Virus record (IMG/VR): IMGVR_UViG_3300009159_000132
Coordinates: 1 to 40,095 of that record
DNA length: 40,095 bases
Reading direction: 5' to 3' (one strand)
Source of the DNA: a virus
The notes under the pieces are model-generated. The model had not been told where the DNA came from, did not search any database, and worked only from the letters and a program-made list of their open reading frames with translations. Within the stretch, counting starts at the first letter, position 1; every line of letters begins with the position of its first letter. The position numbers and the translations under genes were made by a program. Of the stretch, positions 1-8,423 are shown in pieces.

Positions 1-696
1 GACTCCAGACTTAATAGAGTTCGCTTCAGCCTCAGATGCCCAAAGTTTAATGATGGTGCTAGAAAAGAATTTGACTGCCATTCCCCCTGTGGGAATGTGA
101 CTAGCGTGCATAGATCCAAATTGGTTTCTCTGCTGAGAAATAAGAACGAGTAACGTATTCTTATTGGCGTAGTTAAGCATCTTGACCGCATGAGTCATAT
201 CCTTTGCCTCTGCACCAATTTGCTTGGTGTCTTGTAGTTCCTTTAGTTCTGACCCATCCTTCTCAAAGTAAATGGCGGGAAGTAATGCTGAGATAGAATC
301 AACAACAATAATATCTACATCAACCTCCATCAACTGAACCGCCACGTCTACCATATCATTGATAGTTTTAGCAGATGAATAGATTAGTTGCGACGAATCA
401 ACTCCAAGTTTCTCTGCCCAATCAGCAGAATATGAAGCCTCCGAATCAATCCATGCACAGACTTTTCCTTCCTGCTGTGCAGCAGCAATCATTTGAAGGC
501 AGAATGAAGACTTACCCGCAGATTTGTTGCCCCAGACTAGTACCTGACGACCATAACCAAACCCGCCTTTGAGTGCTAGATTAAGCCCAATGCTTGGAGT
601 AATCTGGCGCTCTGCATTTATATTCTGTGCAATCTGGATTCTTGCGCGAGTCTTTGGGTCTAGTTTTGCTAGAATATCTTCTGTGACCTGTGTCAT
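1..696 (-). CDS. RecA-like recombinase (3' end outside window)
   Basis: This gene encodes an ATP-dependent strand-exchange protein of the RecA/UvsX superfamily, expected to act in phage recombination and recombination-dependent replication. The first 232 residues are present and the frame is still open at base 1. A Walker A motif, GNKSAGKS, lies at residues 56-63 and a Walker B segment, DIIVVDS, near 128-134. The stretch SQQRNQFGSMHASH followed by a TGG at about 188-205 resembles the RecA L2 DNA-binding loop. The start ATG at 696 follows AAGGATAATAT, which contains a Shine-Dalgarno sequence. It is the last gene visible in a replication operon headed by the helicase. Its short N-terminus relative to bacterial RecA suggests a phage-type recombinase. 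Superfamily assignment is confident; the exact subfamily is not. Confidence 0.9.
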   Translation of the reverse strand, partial: MTQVTEDILAKLDPKTRARIQIAQNINAERQITPSIGLNLALKGGFGYGRQVLVWGNKSAGKSSFCLQMIAAAQQEGKVCAWIDSEASYSADWAEKLGVDSSQLIYSSAKTINDMVDVAVQLMEVDVDIIVVDSISALLPAIYFEKDGSELKELQDTKQIGAEAKDMTHAVKMLNYANKNTLLVLISQQRNQFGSMHASHIPTGGMAVKFFSSTIIKLWASEAEANSIKSGV

Positions 697-705
697 ATAT
701 TATCC

Positions 706-1035
706 TTAGAATTTATTTCCATGTAACTTGGGCCTACTAGTATTCATCTCAGTCTTTCTTGTTACCGCATCCTGTAGGGACATGTCCCCAACAAACCATC
801 GTTCGTTCATTCCAGCATAAAGGTCCATAGTGCGAATAAGAATATCAGCAAACTCTGCCATAACTTCTGTCTCACCCTTATCTTTACGAATAGCCTCTAG
901 TACTTCCGTAACCTCAGAATGAATCAGTGCTAGTTTGGTGCAGATAAATTCTATTGGAGCAACCTCATAGTTATCCCAAAAACCTTTTTTAACTGCGATG
1001 TCATGAAACTCATCTGATAGTTTATCAAGATTCAT
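706..1035 (-). CDS. MazG-like nucleotide pyrophosphohydrolase
   Basis: This 109-residue protein looks like an all-alpha NTP pyrophosphohydrolase of the MazG/dUTPase-2 superfamily. Members hydrolyse (d)NTPs to monophosphate and pyrophosphate and bind Mg2+ through acidic motifs. The motif pair is visible: EVTEVLEA at about 41-48 (ExxE) and EFADILIRTMDL at about 61-72 (ExxD). I chose the ATG at 1035 because GGAG sits six bases upstream; longer frames run into the previous gene. It overlaps the end of the upstream 70-codon gene by 11 bases and lies 9 bases before the recA-like gene, so it belongs to the replication operon. Likely roles are nucleotide-pool adjustment or removal of (p)ppGpp-like alarmones. 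Substrate cannot be inferred from sequence. Confidence 0.82.
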   Translation of the reverse strand: MNLDKLSDEFHDIAVKKGFWDNYEVAPIEFICTKLALIHSEVTEVLEAIRKDKGETEVMAEFADILIRTMDLYAGMNERWFVGDMSLQDAVTRKTEMNTSRPKLHGNKF

Positions 1036-1237
1036 CGTCATCTCCAGTGTCTGATAGATTAAATACAAATTCATTCGCTCTGTCGTCAAAGACTACAGAA
1101 ACTTGTTGACTAGAGTAATCTTTCTCAAAGTAACTGACAGGAATCCTATTGCTATCATAGTCAGTCATGAAAGACACAACTCCCGCAAGAAGCAGTGCCA
1201 CGTTGTCATAATTAGCCTCAACCTTAGGCTCGTTCAT
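1025..1237 (-). CDS. small acidic protein of unknown function
   Basis: This 70-codon gene lies between the DNA polymerase and the MazG-like gene. Its ATG overlaps the polymerase stop in an ATGA arrangement, and AAGGAG lies just upstream, inside the end of the polymerase gene. Both support real, coupled translation. The protein is acidic and ends in a run of aspartate and glutamate (DTGDDDES). It has a predicted helical N-terminal half and no motif I recognise. Its position suggests a replication accessory role, but no function is assigned. Confidence 0.7.
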   Translation of the reverse strand: MNEPKVEANYDNVALLLAGVVSFMTDYDSNRIPVSYFEKDYSSQQVSVVFDDRANEFVFNLSDTGDDDES

Positions 1238-4200
1238 AATATCTCCTTAATAAAGTTTGTTCCATCCTCTAACTTTCCAATTACCGGCTCACAAATTAGA
1301 CCCGCCCGCATCTTACCAAGGGCTTTGCTATAGATCTTGGGGAATGCAATGGCTCGCTTTAACTTCTTATCAGCATCAGACATAATAATGTGAGCCATCA
1401 TCTTATTCTGCTTAGTCCTATATGGAGTAAAATCAATCACCCCATACTCACCCGCTCCAGCGGGCAGAGAATCTGCGTGTAGATATCGAACAAATGGATC
1501 ATCCTTCTTATCCACTACATCCTCTATATTAACATATCTGTGAATTCTATTATCTCCTACTAGGAAGAAATACATGTTGCCAGTTTCAATCTGGCTATTC
1601 TCATTATGGAAAATACCAATCGATCCCGTGTCATCTACTAATTCCACTCTTGCCCAGCCATTCCCACGCTTGATTGACTTAACCATAGCAAACATGATAT
1701 AGCATCCCTGTTCCTCAAACTCATCCAATGGGTCAATCTGCGCCCTAATGTGTGGGGTTATTCCCTTTACATCAAACTTAGGAATGTTTAGGTATTCATA
1801 TAGATTCTCTGACTCTTCCCCAGTACGAGGATTATCATCAAACGCCGCCGCGCCAATCTTATTTAATGCAGCCACGGCCCTTGAATTAATCCCGCTACTC
1901 TTAGTCTTAGAAACTTCTACCAGATGCTCATAGTTTTTGAATGGCCTCGTATCAATAATCTTATTGCCAATGTTATCAGAGATAAACTTAATATTGGCAA
2001 GGCCAAATCGAATAGCATGACCCTGAATGCTAAAATCAATCTCCGATTCATTCACATGAGGAAGAAGAATCCTAATGCCAAGCCTCTTAGCCTCTAAAAG
2101 ATAGTCAGTCCTAGCATCCTTATCCCCCTCATTCTTTAACAGTGCGAACATAAACTCAGTCGGGTAGTAATGCTTGAGCCATGCTGTCCAGTATGAAAGC
2201 ATGGAATACGCAACAGCGTGTGATCGGTTAAACGAGTATCCCGCGTGTGCCTCAAAGTCGTGCCATAGTTGTTCCGCAACCTCTGCCGAGACATTCTTAG
2301 TTGCGCCTGCGACAAACTGAGCCTTGAACTTATCAAATTCATGCACATCCTTCTTTTTACCAATAATCTTACGGATCTTGTCTGCGTCTGACCATGACAT
2401 TCCAGCCAAGTTTACGCACGCCTGCATAACCTGTTCCTGATAAATGACCACTCCATATGTTTTTTCTAGGAATGGCCTCATTACTGGGTGGACATATTCT
2501 GTGACCTCTGTGCCCTTCTTACGGGCTATATACTTGGCACCCACAGTGTTCATGGCACCCGGTCGAACCAATGCATTAGATGCAGCAAGATCCTCAAAAT
2601 TATCTACGCCCATCTTCATCAGAAGATTAGTATAGGGAGTTGCCTCTGCCTGAAATACCCCCTTCGTAAATCCCAAAGTAAGGTCTAAATAAACCTTGGG
2701 ATCGTCCAAAGAGATATCCGAAAGAACAATCTTCTTGCCTGTCCTAGATTCAATAACCTTAATGGTATTAGAAATAACGGAAAGAGTCTTAAGTCCAAGC
2801 GCATCAATCTTAATCAAACCAATATCTGCCGCCTCATCCATGTCATAAGCAACAACAGGAATCCTACCAGTCACAGAATCAGAAGGATCCTTACGAGTTT
2901 CAATAGGAGCATAATTCCTGATAGGCTCCTTGGCTACAACAATACCAGCAGCGTGCATTCCACTACCACGAATTCTTCCCCGCAGGCTTGATGCTAGTTT
3001 AAGTACTTCAGGATATTTCTTGCGGAACTCCTCTGTATTGGGAGAGTTCTCGTATTCCTCAAACTTTTCGATACTCTTTAGAGCCTTGTTTACCTCATGA
3101 AGAGGAATCATAAAGACTCTTGCAGCGTCACGAATTACGCCCTTATCCTTGAAGAATTGATAAGTTGAGATAGAAGCAACATTCTTATACTTCTTCCTAA
3201 GGTATTCCTTAACCTCACCCCGCCTAGAATCTTCGAAGTCGGTGTCAATATCTGGAAAGTCACTACGCTCAATATTAATAAACCTACCGAATAGAAGGTC
3301 ATACTTAATTGGATCGACCTCTGTGATACCCAGTAGGTAGCATACAAGCGATCCTGCCGCTGAACCACGACCGGGACCAACGAGAATATCATTATCCTTA
3401 GACCAATTAATCATATCAGCAACCACTAGGAAGTAGGGAGCAAAACTCTTCTGCTTAATAACATCAAGTTCCTCCTCCAGACGATCCATGTATAACTTCT
3501 CATCGTCAATCTTACGAGACTTCCAACCTTCTAGGCAGAGTTCACGCAGTTTATCATTAGAACTACGCTTAGACACTGGCAATAGATTGACATTCTGAAC
3601 GTAGTCATAGTCACCAATCTGGTCAACAATATGCAGAGTATTCTCATACACATCGCTTCTCGTAATTCCCTGAGCCTCAAGGTGGGAAGTAATTTCAGCG
3701 CGTGACTGAATGTATACATCAATGTCCTTGAAACTAATCGGACGGTCTGGATATAGGTAGTCTAGGCGCTCAAAGATATCAGACATGTGGCGAGACTTCT
3801 CAAAGTCTGCCTCCTTGTTGGCATTAGGCTTGGTAGAAAGGATTAGCAATGCTTCCTCTACCGACCTCTGATCCTCAGTCGCAAAATGGCAGTCTGATGT
3901 AACAATAGGTCCAACGCTGTACTTATCTGATAGTTCTAGTAGTTTATGATTCAACGATGCAGGGTTATGCGGCTGAATCTCAACATAGAAATCCTTATCA
4001 AAACGATTCTTAAACCAATGCATCAGAGCATCGGCTCGCTCATAGTTTTCCTTTTCGATAGCCTTAGCAATCAAACCATTCATGCATCCAGATAGAACAA
4101 TAAGCCCATCACCATAGTCACTCAATAGTTCAAGGTCAATACGAGGCTTACGATAGAATCCTTCTGTCCATGCCATCTCTGAAAGATGGTGAAGATTCTT

Positions 4201-4509
4201 CAACCCCGCCTGATCCTTGGCAAGCAGAATGATGTGATTAAAAACCTGAGTGTTATCATCACGGCTCTTAATGTCACGACGGTCAAAGCGATCAGTCTCA
4301 GAAATGTAAGCCTCTACGCCTAGGATTGGCTTCATGCCAAGTTCCTTGGCCGCACGCTGCATATCACGGTGACTAGATAGAGTCCCATGATCGGTTACTG
4401 AAACTGCTGTCTGCCCAAGTTCCTTAGCAGCACTTAGTAGTTCGTGCGGGGAACAGAGTCCATCTAGGATTGAGTATTGTGAATGACAGTGTAGATGTGC
4501 GAAGTCCAT
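1234..4509 (-). CDS. dnaE: DNA polymerase III alpha subunit (C-family, DnaE-type)
   Basis: This 1091-residue C-family replicative polymerase is close to the bacterial DnaE length of about 1160. The N-terminal PHP domain starts at once with HLHCH (residues 5-9) and keeps TDHG, GVEAY, SGC and TSDCH. Its metal ligands therefore appear intact, and such PHP domains proofread in actinobacterial DnaE1. The polymerase core has GPGRGSAAGS (about 379-388), the palm aspartates in PDIDTDF (D420 and D422) and the third in GLIKIDALGL (D569), matching E. coli D401/D403/D555. YQEQVM and SHAVAYSMLSYWTAWLKHYYP follow the DnaE pattern. A helix-hairpin-helix region and an OB-like domain lie in the last 250 residues. 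I chose ATG 4509, preceded by AGAAGGATT, over a start 11 codons further out. A GC-rich hairpin separates it from ssb. Confidence 0.97.
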   Translation of the reverse strand: MDFAHLHCHSQYSILDGLCSPHELLSAAKELGQTAVSVTDHGTLSSHRDMQRAAKELGMKPILGVEAYISETDRFDRRDIKSRDDNTQVFNHIILLAKDQAGLKNLHHLSEMAWTEGFYRKPRIDLELLSDYGDGLIVLSGCMNGLIAKAIEKENYERADALMHWFKNRFDKDFYVEIQPHNPASLNHKLLELSDKYSVGPIVTSDCHFATEDQRSVEEALLILSTKPNANKEADFEKSRHMSDIFERLDYLYPDRPISFKDIDVYIQSRAEITSHLEAQGITRSDVYENTLHIVDQIGDYDYVQNVNLLPVSKRSSNDKLRELCLEGWKSRKIDDEKLYMDRLEEELDVIKQKSFAPYFLVVADMINWSKDNDILVGPGRGSAAGSLVCYLLGITEVDPIKYDLLFGRFINIERSDFPDIDTDFEDSRRGEVKEYLRKKYKNVASISTYQFFKDKGVIRDAARVFMIPLHEVNKALKSIEKFEEYENSPNTEEFRKKYPEVLKLASSLRGRIRGSGMHAAGIVVAKEPIRNYAPIETRKDPSDSVTGRIPVVAYDMDEAADIGLIKIDALGLKTLSVISNTIKVIESRTGKKIVLSDISLDDPKVYLDLTLGFTKGVFQAEATPYTNLLMKMGVDNFEDLAASNALVRPGAMNTVGAKYIARKKGTEVTEYVHPVMRPFLEKTYGVVIYQEQVMQACVNLAGMSWSDADKIRKIIGKKKDVHEFDKFKAQFVAGATKNVSAEVAEQLWHDFEAHAGYSFNRSHAVAYSMLSYWTAWLKHYYPTEFMFALLKNEGDKDARTDYLLEAKRLGIRILLPHVNESEIDFSIQGHAIRFGLANIKFISDNIGNKIIDTRPFKNYEHLVEVSKTKSSGINSRAVAALNKIGAAAFDDNPRTGEESENLYEYLNIPKFDVKGITPHIRAQIDPLDEFEEQGCYIMFAMVKSIKRGNGWARVELVDDTGSIGIFHNENSQIETGNMYFFLVGDNRIHRYVNIEDVVDKKDDPFVRYLHADSLPAGAGEYGVIDFTPYRTKQNKMMAHIIMSDADKKLKRAIAFPKIYSKALGKMRAGLICEPVIGKLEDGTNFIKEIL

Positions 4510-4531
4510 AATCCTTCTTTCAAATTGTAGA

Positions 4532-4554
4532 AGCGGGGGCAAAATGCCCCCGCT
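4532..4554 (-). terminator. GC-rich hairpin between ssb and dnaE
   Basis: A perfect 9-base-pair inverted repeat (AGCGGGGGC / GCCCCCGCT) with a 5-base loop lies between the ssb stop and the polymerase start. On the transcribed strand the right arm is followed by TTCTACAATTTG, which is not a good uridine tract. It may be a partial terminator or attenuator that lowers polymerase expression relative to SSB, or an mRNA-stabilising hairpin. The structure is certain from sequence; the function is inferred. Confidence 0.55.
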
Positions 4555-4575
4555 CCACTATAACACGGTGACGGT

Positions 4576-5247
4576 TTACCACTCAGCAGATGATGCCGCA
4601 ACTGATGGTGAGTGATCTGAGTCTGAATAAGCATTGCCTGTGTAGAATGCCTCTTGCTCTGCATAAGGAATATCACAGACAGCAATCTTCTCTAGATCAT
4701 GGAGTTCATACTTCTCCCCAGACTTAACCTCTGAAGTTGGTAGTGGGATGATACTGTAATTAGTATCAGTCTTTTCTCCTGTACGCTTTAGACGCCACAC
4801 AACATCCGTAATGCTGCCAGTCTCACCAGCATACTGGATAACCTCTGGGGTTGCAGACTTGGGGCCTGAACCCTGAGATAGAATGGCTACATATGGGTCT
4901 TCCGTGCCATCATCAACCAAGACGTTAATGTATAGACGACTACGACCCTTCCAGCCAGCCTTCATATCCTTACGGTGCTGCTCACAACCATAGCAACGGC
5001 CTTGATCATCAGCACTACAAAGTGCCTTACGACGGTAATCAACTGGATTAGTATGCTCTACAGCGATAAATCCTGCTCCGTAAGCAGAATCATAGTTCTT
5101 TGAGTCAGGATCAAGTTCCTGAAGGAAGCGGATCTTCACGCTTTGACCGTCGCCTAGTTTTACCCAACGACCCTTTTGTCTATCACTACTGTAACTTGGC
5201 CTATCAAGAATGTTATTCATTGCATTCAAACCTTTAACGATACCCAT
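4576..5247 (-). CDS. ssb: single-stranded DNA-binding protein with zinc site
   Basis: This 223-residue protein resembles phage gp32-like single-stranded DNA-binding proteins. The clearest mark is a C-x7-C-x2-C-x2-H cluster (C77, C85, C88, H91) inside what should be an OB-fold, comparable to the structural zinc in T4 gp32. Around it are basic and aromatic residues suited to DNA binding (KGRWVKLGDGQSVKIRF at about 25-41). The C-terminus is flexible and serine/aspartate-rich, ending in AEW, as expected for a tail that recruits partner proteins. It sits between primase and polymerase and has its own extended -10 promoter overlapping the primase stop, fitting the high copy number SSBs need. AGGAG lies 11 bases before the chosen ATG; ATG at codon 10 is an alternative start. 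Confidence 0.8.
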   Translation of the reverse strand: MGIVKGLNAMNNILDRPSYSSDRQKGRWVKLGDGQSVKIRFLQELDPDSKNYDSAYGAGFIAVEHTNPVDYRRKALCSADDQGRCYGCEQHRKDMKAGWKGRSRLYINVLVDDGTEDPYVAILSQGSGPKSATPEVIQYAGETGSITDVVWRLKRTGEKTDTNYSIIPLPTSEVKSGEKYELHDLEKIAVCDIPYAEQEAFYTGNAYSDSDHSPSVAASSAEW

Positions 5248-5297
5248 AATTTATTCTTCTCCTAATGTATTGGGCTATATGTATGCCCTGTTCTATT

Positions 5298-5306
5298 ATT
5301 ATACCA
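5298..5306 (-). promoter_or_regulatory. extended -10 promoter for ssb
   Basis: The minus strand reads TGGTATAAT, a perfect extended -10 box (TATAAT at 5303-5298). The hexamer 17 bases upstream is TTCCAT, so there is no good -35. It overlaps the last codon and stop of the primase gene and gives ssb its own start point with a leader of about 45 bases. Confidence 0.7.
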
Positions 5307-5307
5307 C

Positions 5308-6342
5308 TTAATACAGTCCAATGGAAGTGTATTCTACATGACTTACAGCATTTTTTATACAAGAAGTAATCTCTTGATCCGTCATCTCCCCCGCGTCCTT
5401 TGCTCCGTGAGGATAAACAGTATTACGATCATACATCGCCCAAGTAACTTCTTTATTCTTTAAGGAGGAGGCTATTGTCATTCCTAAGTCCCTGCCGGGA
5501 TTGTGTCCCTTACAATCACTAGGATAACATTTACGACAGTTATTGACAATATAGTCTGACTTATTATCGAAATCGGTCATGATAATTATTGACTGAAAGT
5601 TCCTATTAAGATTGCTTAGATTATCTGCTGAAATATACCCACCAAGAGTAGCAACAACATTCGGGAACCCGGCCTGATGAATTCTAATCGCATCAAAGGC
5701 CGATTCGCAGACAATCGCTGTTCCAGATGAACGCCTAGCCCTATTAATGTTAAACATAGTTTTACTTCTTGGTAGGCCACGAGAATTTTTGAATGACTTA
5801 TCTTTAATTCCGCGACCAACTAGACCGACTGGAATGCCGTCAGGACTATGAACCGGAACAATAATCATGTCCTGCTGCCCTGAGTATCCTAACTTAAAGT
5901 AATTAATTGATTCCTTATTGATACCTCTCTGCACTAGATAGGCTTGAGCGGTATCATTTGTTAGCATTTGATCATACATCTGATCTAACTTATTCTGAGG
6001 GAACTCCTGCCATTCAGGCTTATCCATTAGAACTGCCGCCAACTCATCCTCAAACGATACTTCAGTCTCAGTCTTTAAAGATTGGATAAGCCTCATAGCC
6101 TCAAAATCATTACGATGAGAGATATTCTTTACTAGTTCCAAGACCGTACCAGATGCATCACACGATGGGTTGAAGCATAAATACAAACCCTTCGTATGAC
6201 TTACTGAAAATGACGGGGTGTTGCGGTTACCATGAAATGGGCATAGGCACAGAAAATCATTATATGTTTCTGAGTTTACGTCTATGCCTAGTTCCCTGAG
6301 TATTCTTCTCACATGACTCTGTGTGTAGATATCAGTTAACAT
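5308..6342 (-). CDS. DnaG-type DNA primase
   Basis: This 344-residue primase makes RNA primers for replication. The N-terminal CHC2-type zinc-binding domain is seen as CPFH (C34, H37) with CFNPSC (C56, C61). A central core follows, then a TOPRIM domain with the catalytic glutamate in VCESAFDAI (E213) and the DxD pair in MTDFDN (D257, D259). It is much shorter than bacterial DnaG (about 580-600) and lacks a C-terminal helicase-binding domain. An unusual second Cys/His cluster, CRKCYPSDCKGH, is inserted after the TOPRIM DxD. I chose ATG 6342, preceded by TTAGGAAAAAA; the frame extends 35 codons further but that region overlaps the upstream gene. It follows the helicase and a small unknown gene. 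Confidence 0.92.
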   Translation of the reverse strand: MLTDIYTQSHVRRILRELGIDVNSETYNDFLCLCPFHGNRNTPSFSVSHTKGLYLCFNPSCDASGTVLELVKNISHRNDFEAMRLIQSLKTETEVSFEDELAAVLMDKPEWQEFPQNKLDQMYDQMLTNDTAQAYLVQRGINKESINYFKLGYSGQQDMIIVPVHSPDGIPVGLVGRGIKDKSFKNSRGLPRSKTMFNINRARRSSGTAIVCESAFDAIRIHQAGFPNVVATLGGYISADNLSNLNRNFQSIIIMTDFDNKSDYIVNNCRKCYPSDCKGHNPGRDLGMTIASSLKNKEVTWAMYDRNTVYPHGAKDAGEMTDQEITSCIKNAVSHVEYTSIGLY

Positions 6343-6349
6343 TTTTTTC

Positions 6350-6637
6350 CTAAGTGTTAGATCGTGGGATAAGCCTCTGCCCTGCATAACCATCATATAG
6401 CATTGCTTGTTTTGTTCCAACAAAAACGCCATGCAAATATATTTCAAAATTGTAATAATTTTTTATTTCATCATATGAGATATAAAATAGTGGATCTAAG
6501 TCTAACACTGGTATATATCCAGAATCTCTCATGCCATTAATAATAGTTTTTTCGTATTGAAATCTTAACCTTGGCAGATCAGAATCATCAGCAATGATGC
6601 CCTCTAAGCCGAATTTCTTTATTTTTTTATTTTGCAT
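6350..6637 (-). CDS. small protein of unknown function between helicase and primase
   Basis: This 95-codon gene encodes a basic protein beginning MQNKKIKKFGLEG. It has a central hydrophobic and acidic segment (PVLDLDPLFYISYDE) and looks like a compact alpha/beta fold. I chose ATG 6637, which has AAGGA seven bases upstream, over a TTG nine codons out. A strong promoter lies just ahead of it, overlapping the end of the helicase gene. The position between helicase and primase suggests a replication accessory role. I do not recognise a family. Confidence 0.7.
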   Translation of the reverse strand: MQNKKIKKFGLEGIIADDSDLPRLRFQYEKTIINGMRDSGYIPVLDLDPLFYISYDEIKNYYNFEIYLHGVFVGTKQAMLYDGYAGQRLIPRSNT

Positions 6638-6660
6638 GAGTACATCCTTAACTTGATACA

Positions 6661-6688
6661 ATTATACCAAATTACAGAGGATTGTCAT
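6661..6688 (-). promoter_or_regulatory. promoter with -35 and extended -10 ahead of the primase segment
   Basis: The minus strand has ATGACA (6688-6683), a 16-base spacer and TATAAT (6666-6661) preceded by TGG, so it has both a near-consensus -35 (5 of 6) and an extended -10. This is the best promoter in the window. It lies across the end of the helicase gene and should drive the 95-codon gene and primase. Confidence 0.75.
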
Positions 6689-7895
6689 ATATTTCTTTCA
6701 CGATACCCCGGTCAATATCCCAGTCAAGGTAAAAACCAAAGTCATTGCCGTGCCGATTCTTACGACTAACAATTTCAATGATATTAGTATCTGGAGTCCT
6801 ATGGATAGCAACAGCCATATCAGCATCATATTCGATTGCCTTTGACCATGCCACCTGATTAAGCATAGGAGGATTATCGTGATCAGAAACATCATCAGCC
6901 GTAGCCGCCGTAATATCAATTACCGGAATGTTATTCCTAACCGCAAGCAACTTAAACTCACGGGAAATATTACGGTTACGCTCAACCTCGCTATTAGACT
7001 TCTTAGTGTCATTAAACAGTTGATGATAGTCGCAAATAACTAGATCTGGACGATGCTGATCAATCTTACCCTGAACTGTCTGCGGAGTAACATCTCCCAT
7101 ACCCTCATTGGATACAAGGATAAACCCGCGCTTGTCAACAAACTTCTTAGACGCCCAGTGGTCGAAGTCATCGATGTTAATATCTCCACGGGAGAATTGG
7201 CTAGCACGGAATATACCGGAGCCTAGCATGGTGTAGATTCGGTCACGCATGTTCTCTGGACTCATCTCAAGGGAGACAATCATTGGCTTGAACCCTGCTT
7301 CCCATGCCTTACACGCAAGATAGGATGTGAACCACGTCTTTCCCCTACCCGGCCAACCAATAGCAACAATAAGGTGACCGGGAGCCATGCCAGTGTGATA
7401 GGCAAGGTCCATAGCCTTAAAACCAGTAGGAATGCCGGGTGAACCACCCATCTCAGCAGCGCGGTTACGAATTGCTTCAATGTGCTTCTCCGCTGCCTCC
7501 CAATCCGTTACGTCAACGTCACGAACGTTAGAGGTATAGCGAGATAGTTTTGACATTGATGACTGGATATCTGAAAGAACACGGGCTGCGGCGTCAGTCT
7601 TTAGATTGTTACCAGCCTTAAGAAGAGCATTGCGGATTTGAGCAGAAAGATATTCATCCTTCAACTTATCAAGATAATAGGCAGTTTCACCATTCGCTGT
7701 TACTGGATCAAAATCCTTGTACTTTTCTACAAGAACAGAAACATCTGGGACACCCTTAAACTTATAGTAGTAAGACTTTAGTCCCTCCCAAACATCACGG
7801 TGTGAGATAAAGATTTCATCTACATCATCAGCAAGAAGAACAGCGATATCCTTGTTCTGACAAACAGCACTAATTACTGCTGATTCGGTGTTCAT
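6672..7895 (-). CDS. DnaB-type replicative helicase
   Basis: This 407-residue hexameric helicase unwinds DNA at the fork. The N-terminal helical domain (about 1-130) is followed by a RecA-type ATPase domain. That domain has Walker A GWPGRGKT at 180-187, the catalytic glutamate in SLEMS near 210, and Walker B LVICDYHQL near 285-293. The segment AWSKAIEYDADMAVAIHR (about 349-366) and the following KNRHG fit the DnaB motifs for sensor and arginine contacts. It is slightly shorter than bacterial DnaB (about 470), losing part of the N-terminal domain. The start ATG overlaps the previous stop (ATGA) and follows GAAGAGGT. Three small genes lie just upstream, one of which could encode a loader. Confidence 0.94.
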   Translation of the reverse strand: MNTESAVISAVCQNKDIAVLLADDVDEIFISHRDVWEGLKSYYYKFKGVPDVSVLVEKYKDFDPVTANGETAYYLDKLKDEYLSAQIRNALLKAGNNLKTDAAARVLSDIQSSMSKLSRYTSNVRDVDVTDWEAAEKHIEAIRNRAAEMGGSPGIPTGFKAMDLAYHTGMAPGHLIVAIGWPGRGKTWFTSYLACKAWEAGFKPMIVSLEMSPENMRDRIYTMLGSGIFRASQFSRGDINIDDFDHWASKKFVDKRGFILVSNEGMGDVTPQTVQGKIDQHRPDLVICDYHQLFNDTKKSNSEVERNRNISREFKLLAVRNNIPVIDITAATADDVSDHDNPPMLNQVAWSKAIEYDADMAVAIHRTPDTNIIEIVSRKNRHGNDFGFYLDWDIDRGIVKEIYDNPL

Positions 7896-8215
7896 ACCTC
7901 TTCCACCATCTTCTTCGTAGCCTCCCTTATCTTAGCCCGACGAGTGCTGTCGGCCTCAGTCTTTGTTAGCATATCGTCTAGTCTATCAAAATTATACATG
8001 AACCAATTAAGAGAATGACGATTGCTACTGGTTGTCTTGAAATAGTAATGCATTAGTTCAACGCTACGATCATATCCTACGCTGTCAATTAAATCAATCA
8101 TCGCCCACTTATCTCGATATTTATTTATCTGACAGGGGCGATTGTAGTGTAGGGCGTATACTTTTACATAAGTATCTAGGAGCGCATAGGCTAATTTATT
8201 ATTTGGACTAGCCAT
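7892..8215 (-). CDS. 107-residue protein directly upstream of the helicase
   Basis: This basic, mainly helical protein has a conserved-looking core of aromatic residues (LMHYYFKTTSSNRHSLNWFMYNFDR) and a charged C-terminal helix (KIREATKKMVEEV). Its stop overlaps the helicase ATG, so the two are translationally coupled. A helix-rich protein encoded immediately before a replicative helicase would fit a helicase loader or N-terminal helicase partner, but no loader motif is visible and there is no ATPase domain. Function is unassigned. Confidence 0.72.
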   Translation of the reverse strand: MASPNNKLAYALLDTYVKVYALHYNRPCQINKYRDKWAMIDLIDSVGYDRSVELMHYYFKTTSSNRHSLNWFMYNFDRLDDMLTKTEADSTRRAKIREATKKMVEEV

Positions 8216-8423
8216 GCTTTAATTCCTTTTCCATCTCGCCAACTTTTTCAACAACCTTATTCTCTACAAACTCGTAGACTCTTTCGGTGGCGGAATCAAC
8301 TGTCTCACCATCACGAACAAAATCCTCAACACCTATAGATACACGAAGGCTCTCATAGTTACCAAGGTTACGGACATACTGAAGTTCAACCCTTACGTTT
8401 GTCGTGCCTTTTTGCACCGTCAT
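8208..8423 (-). CDS. 71-residue protein of unknown function
   Basis: This small protein begins with a beta-rich half (VELQYVRNLGNYESLRVSIGVED) followed by a helix (SATERVYEFVENKVVEKVGEMEKELK). The pattern resembles small conserved proteins seen near replication genes in actinobacteriophages, a resemblance I recall but cannot verify. It overlaps its upstream neighbour by 38 bases and its downstream neighbour by 8, consistent with a coupled operon. No catalytic motif is visible. Confidence 0.7.
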   Translation of the reverse strand: MTVQKGTTNVRVELQYVRNLGNYESLRVSIGVEDFVRDGETVDSATERVYEFVENKVVEKVGEMEKELKHG

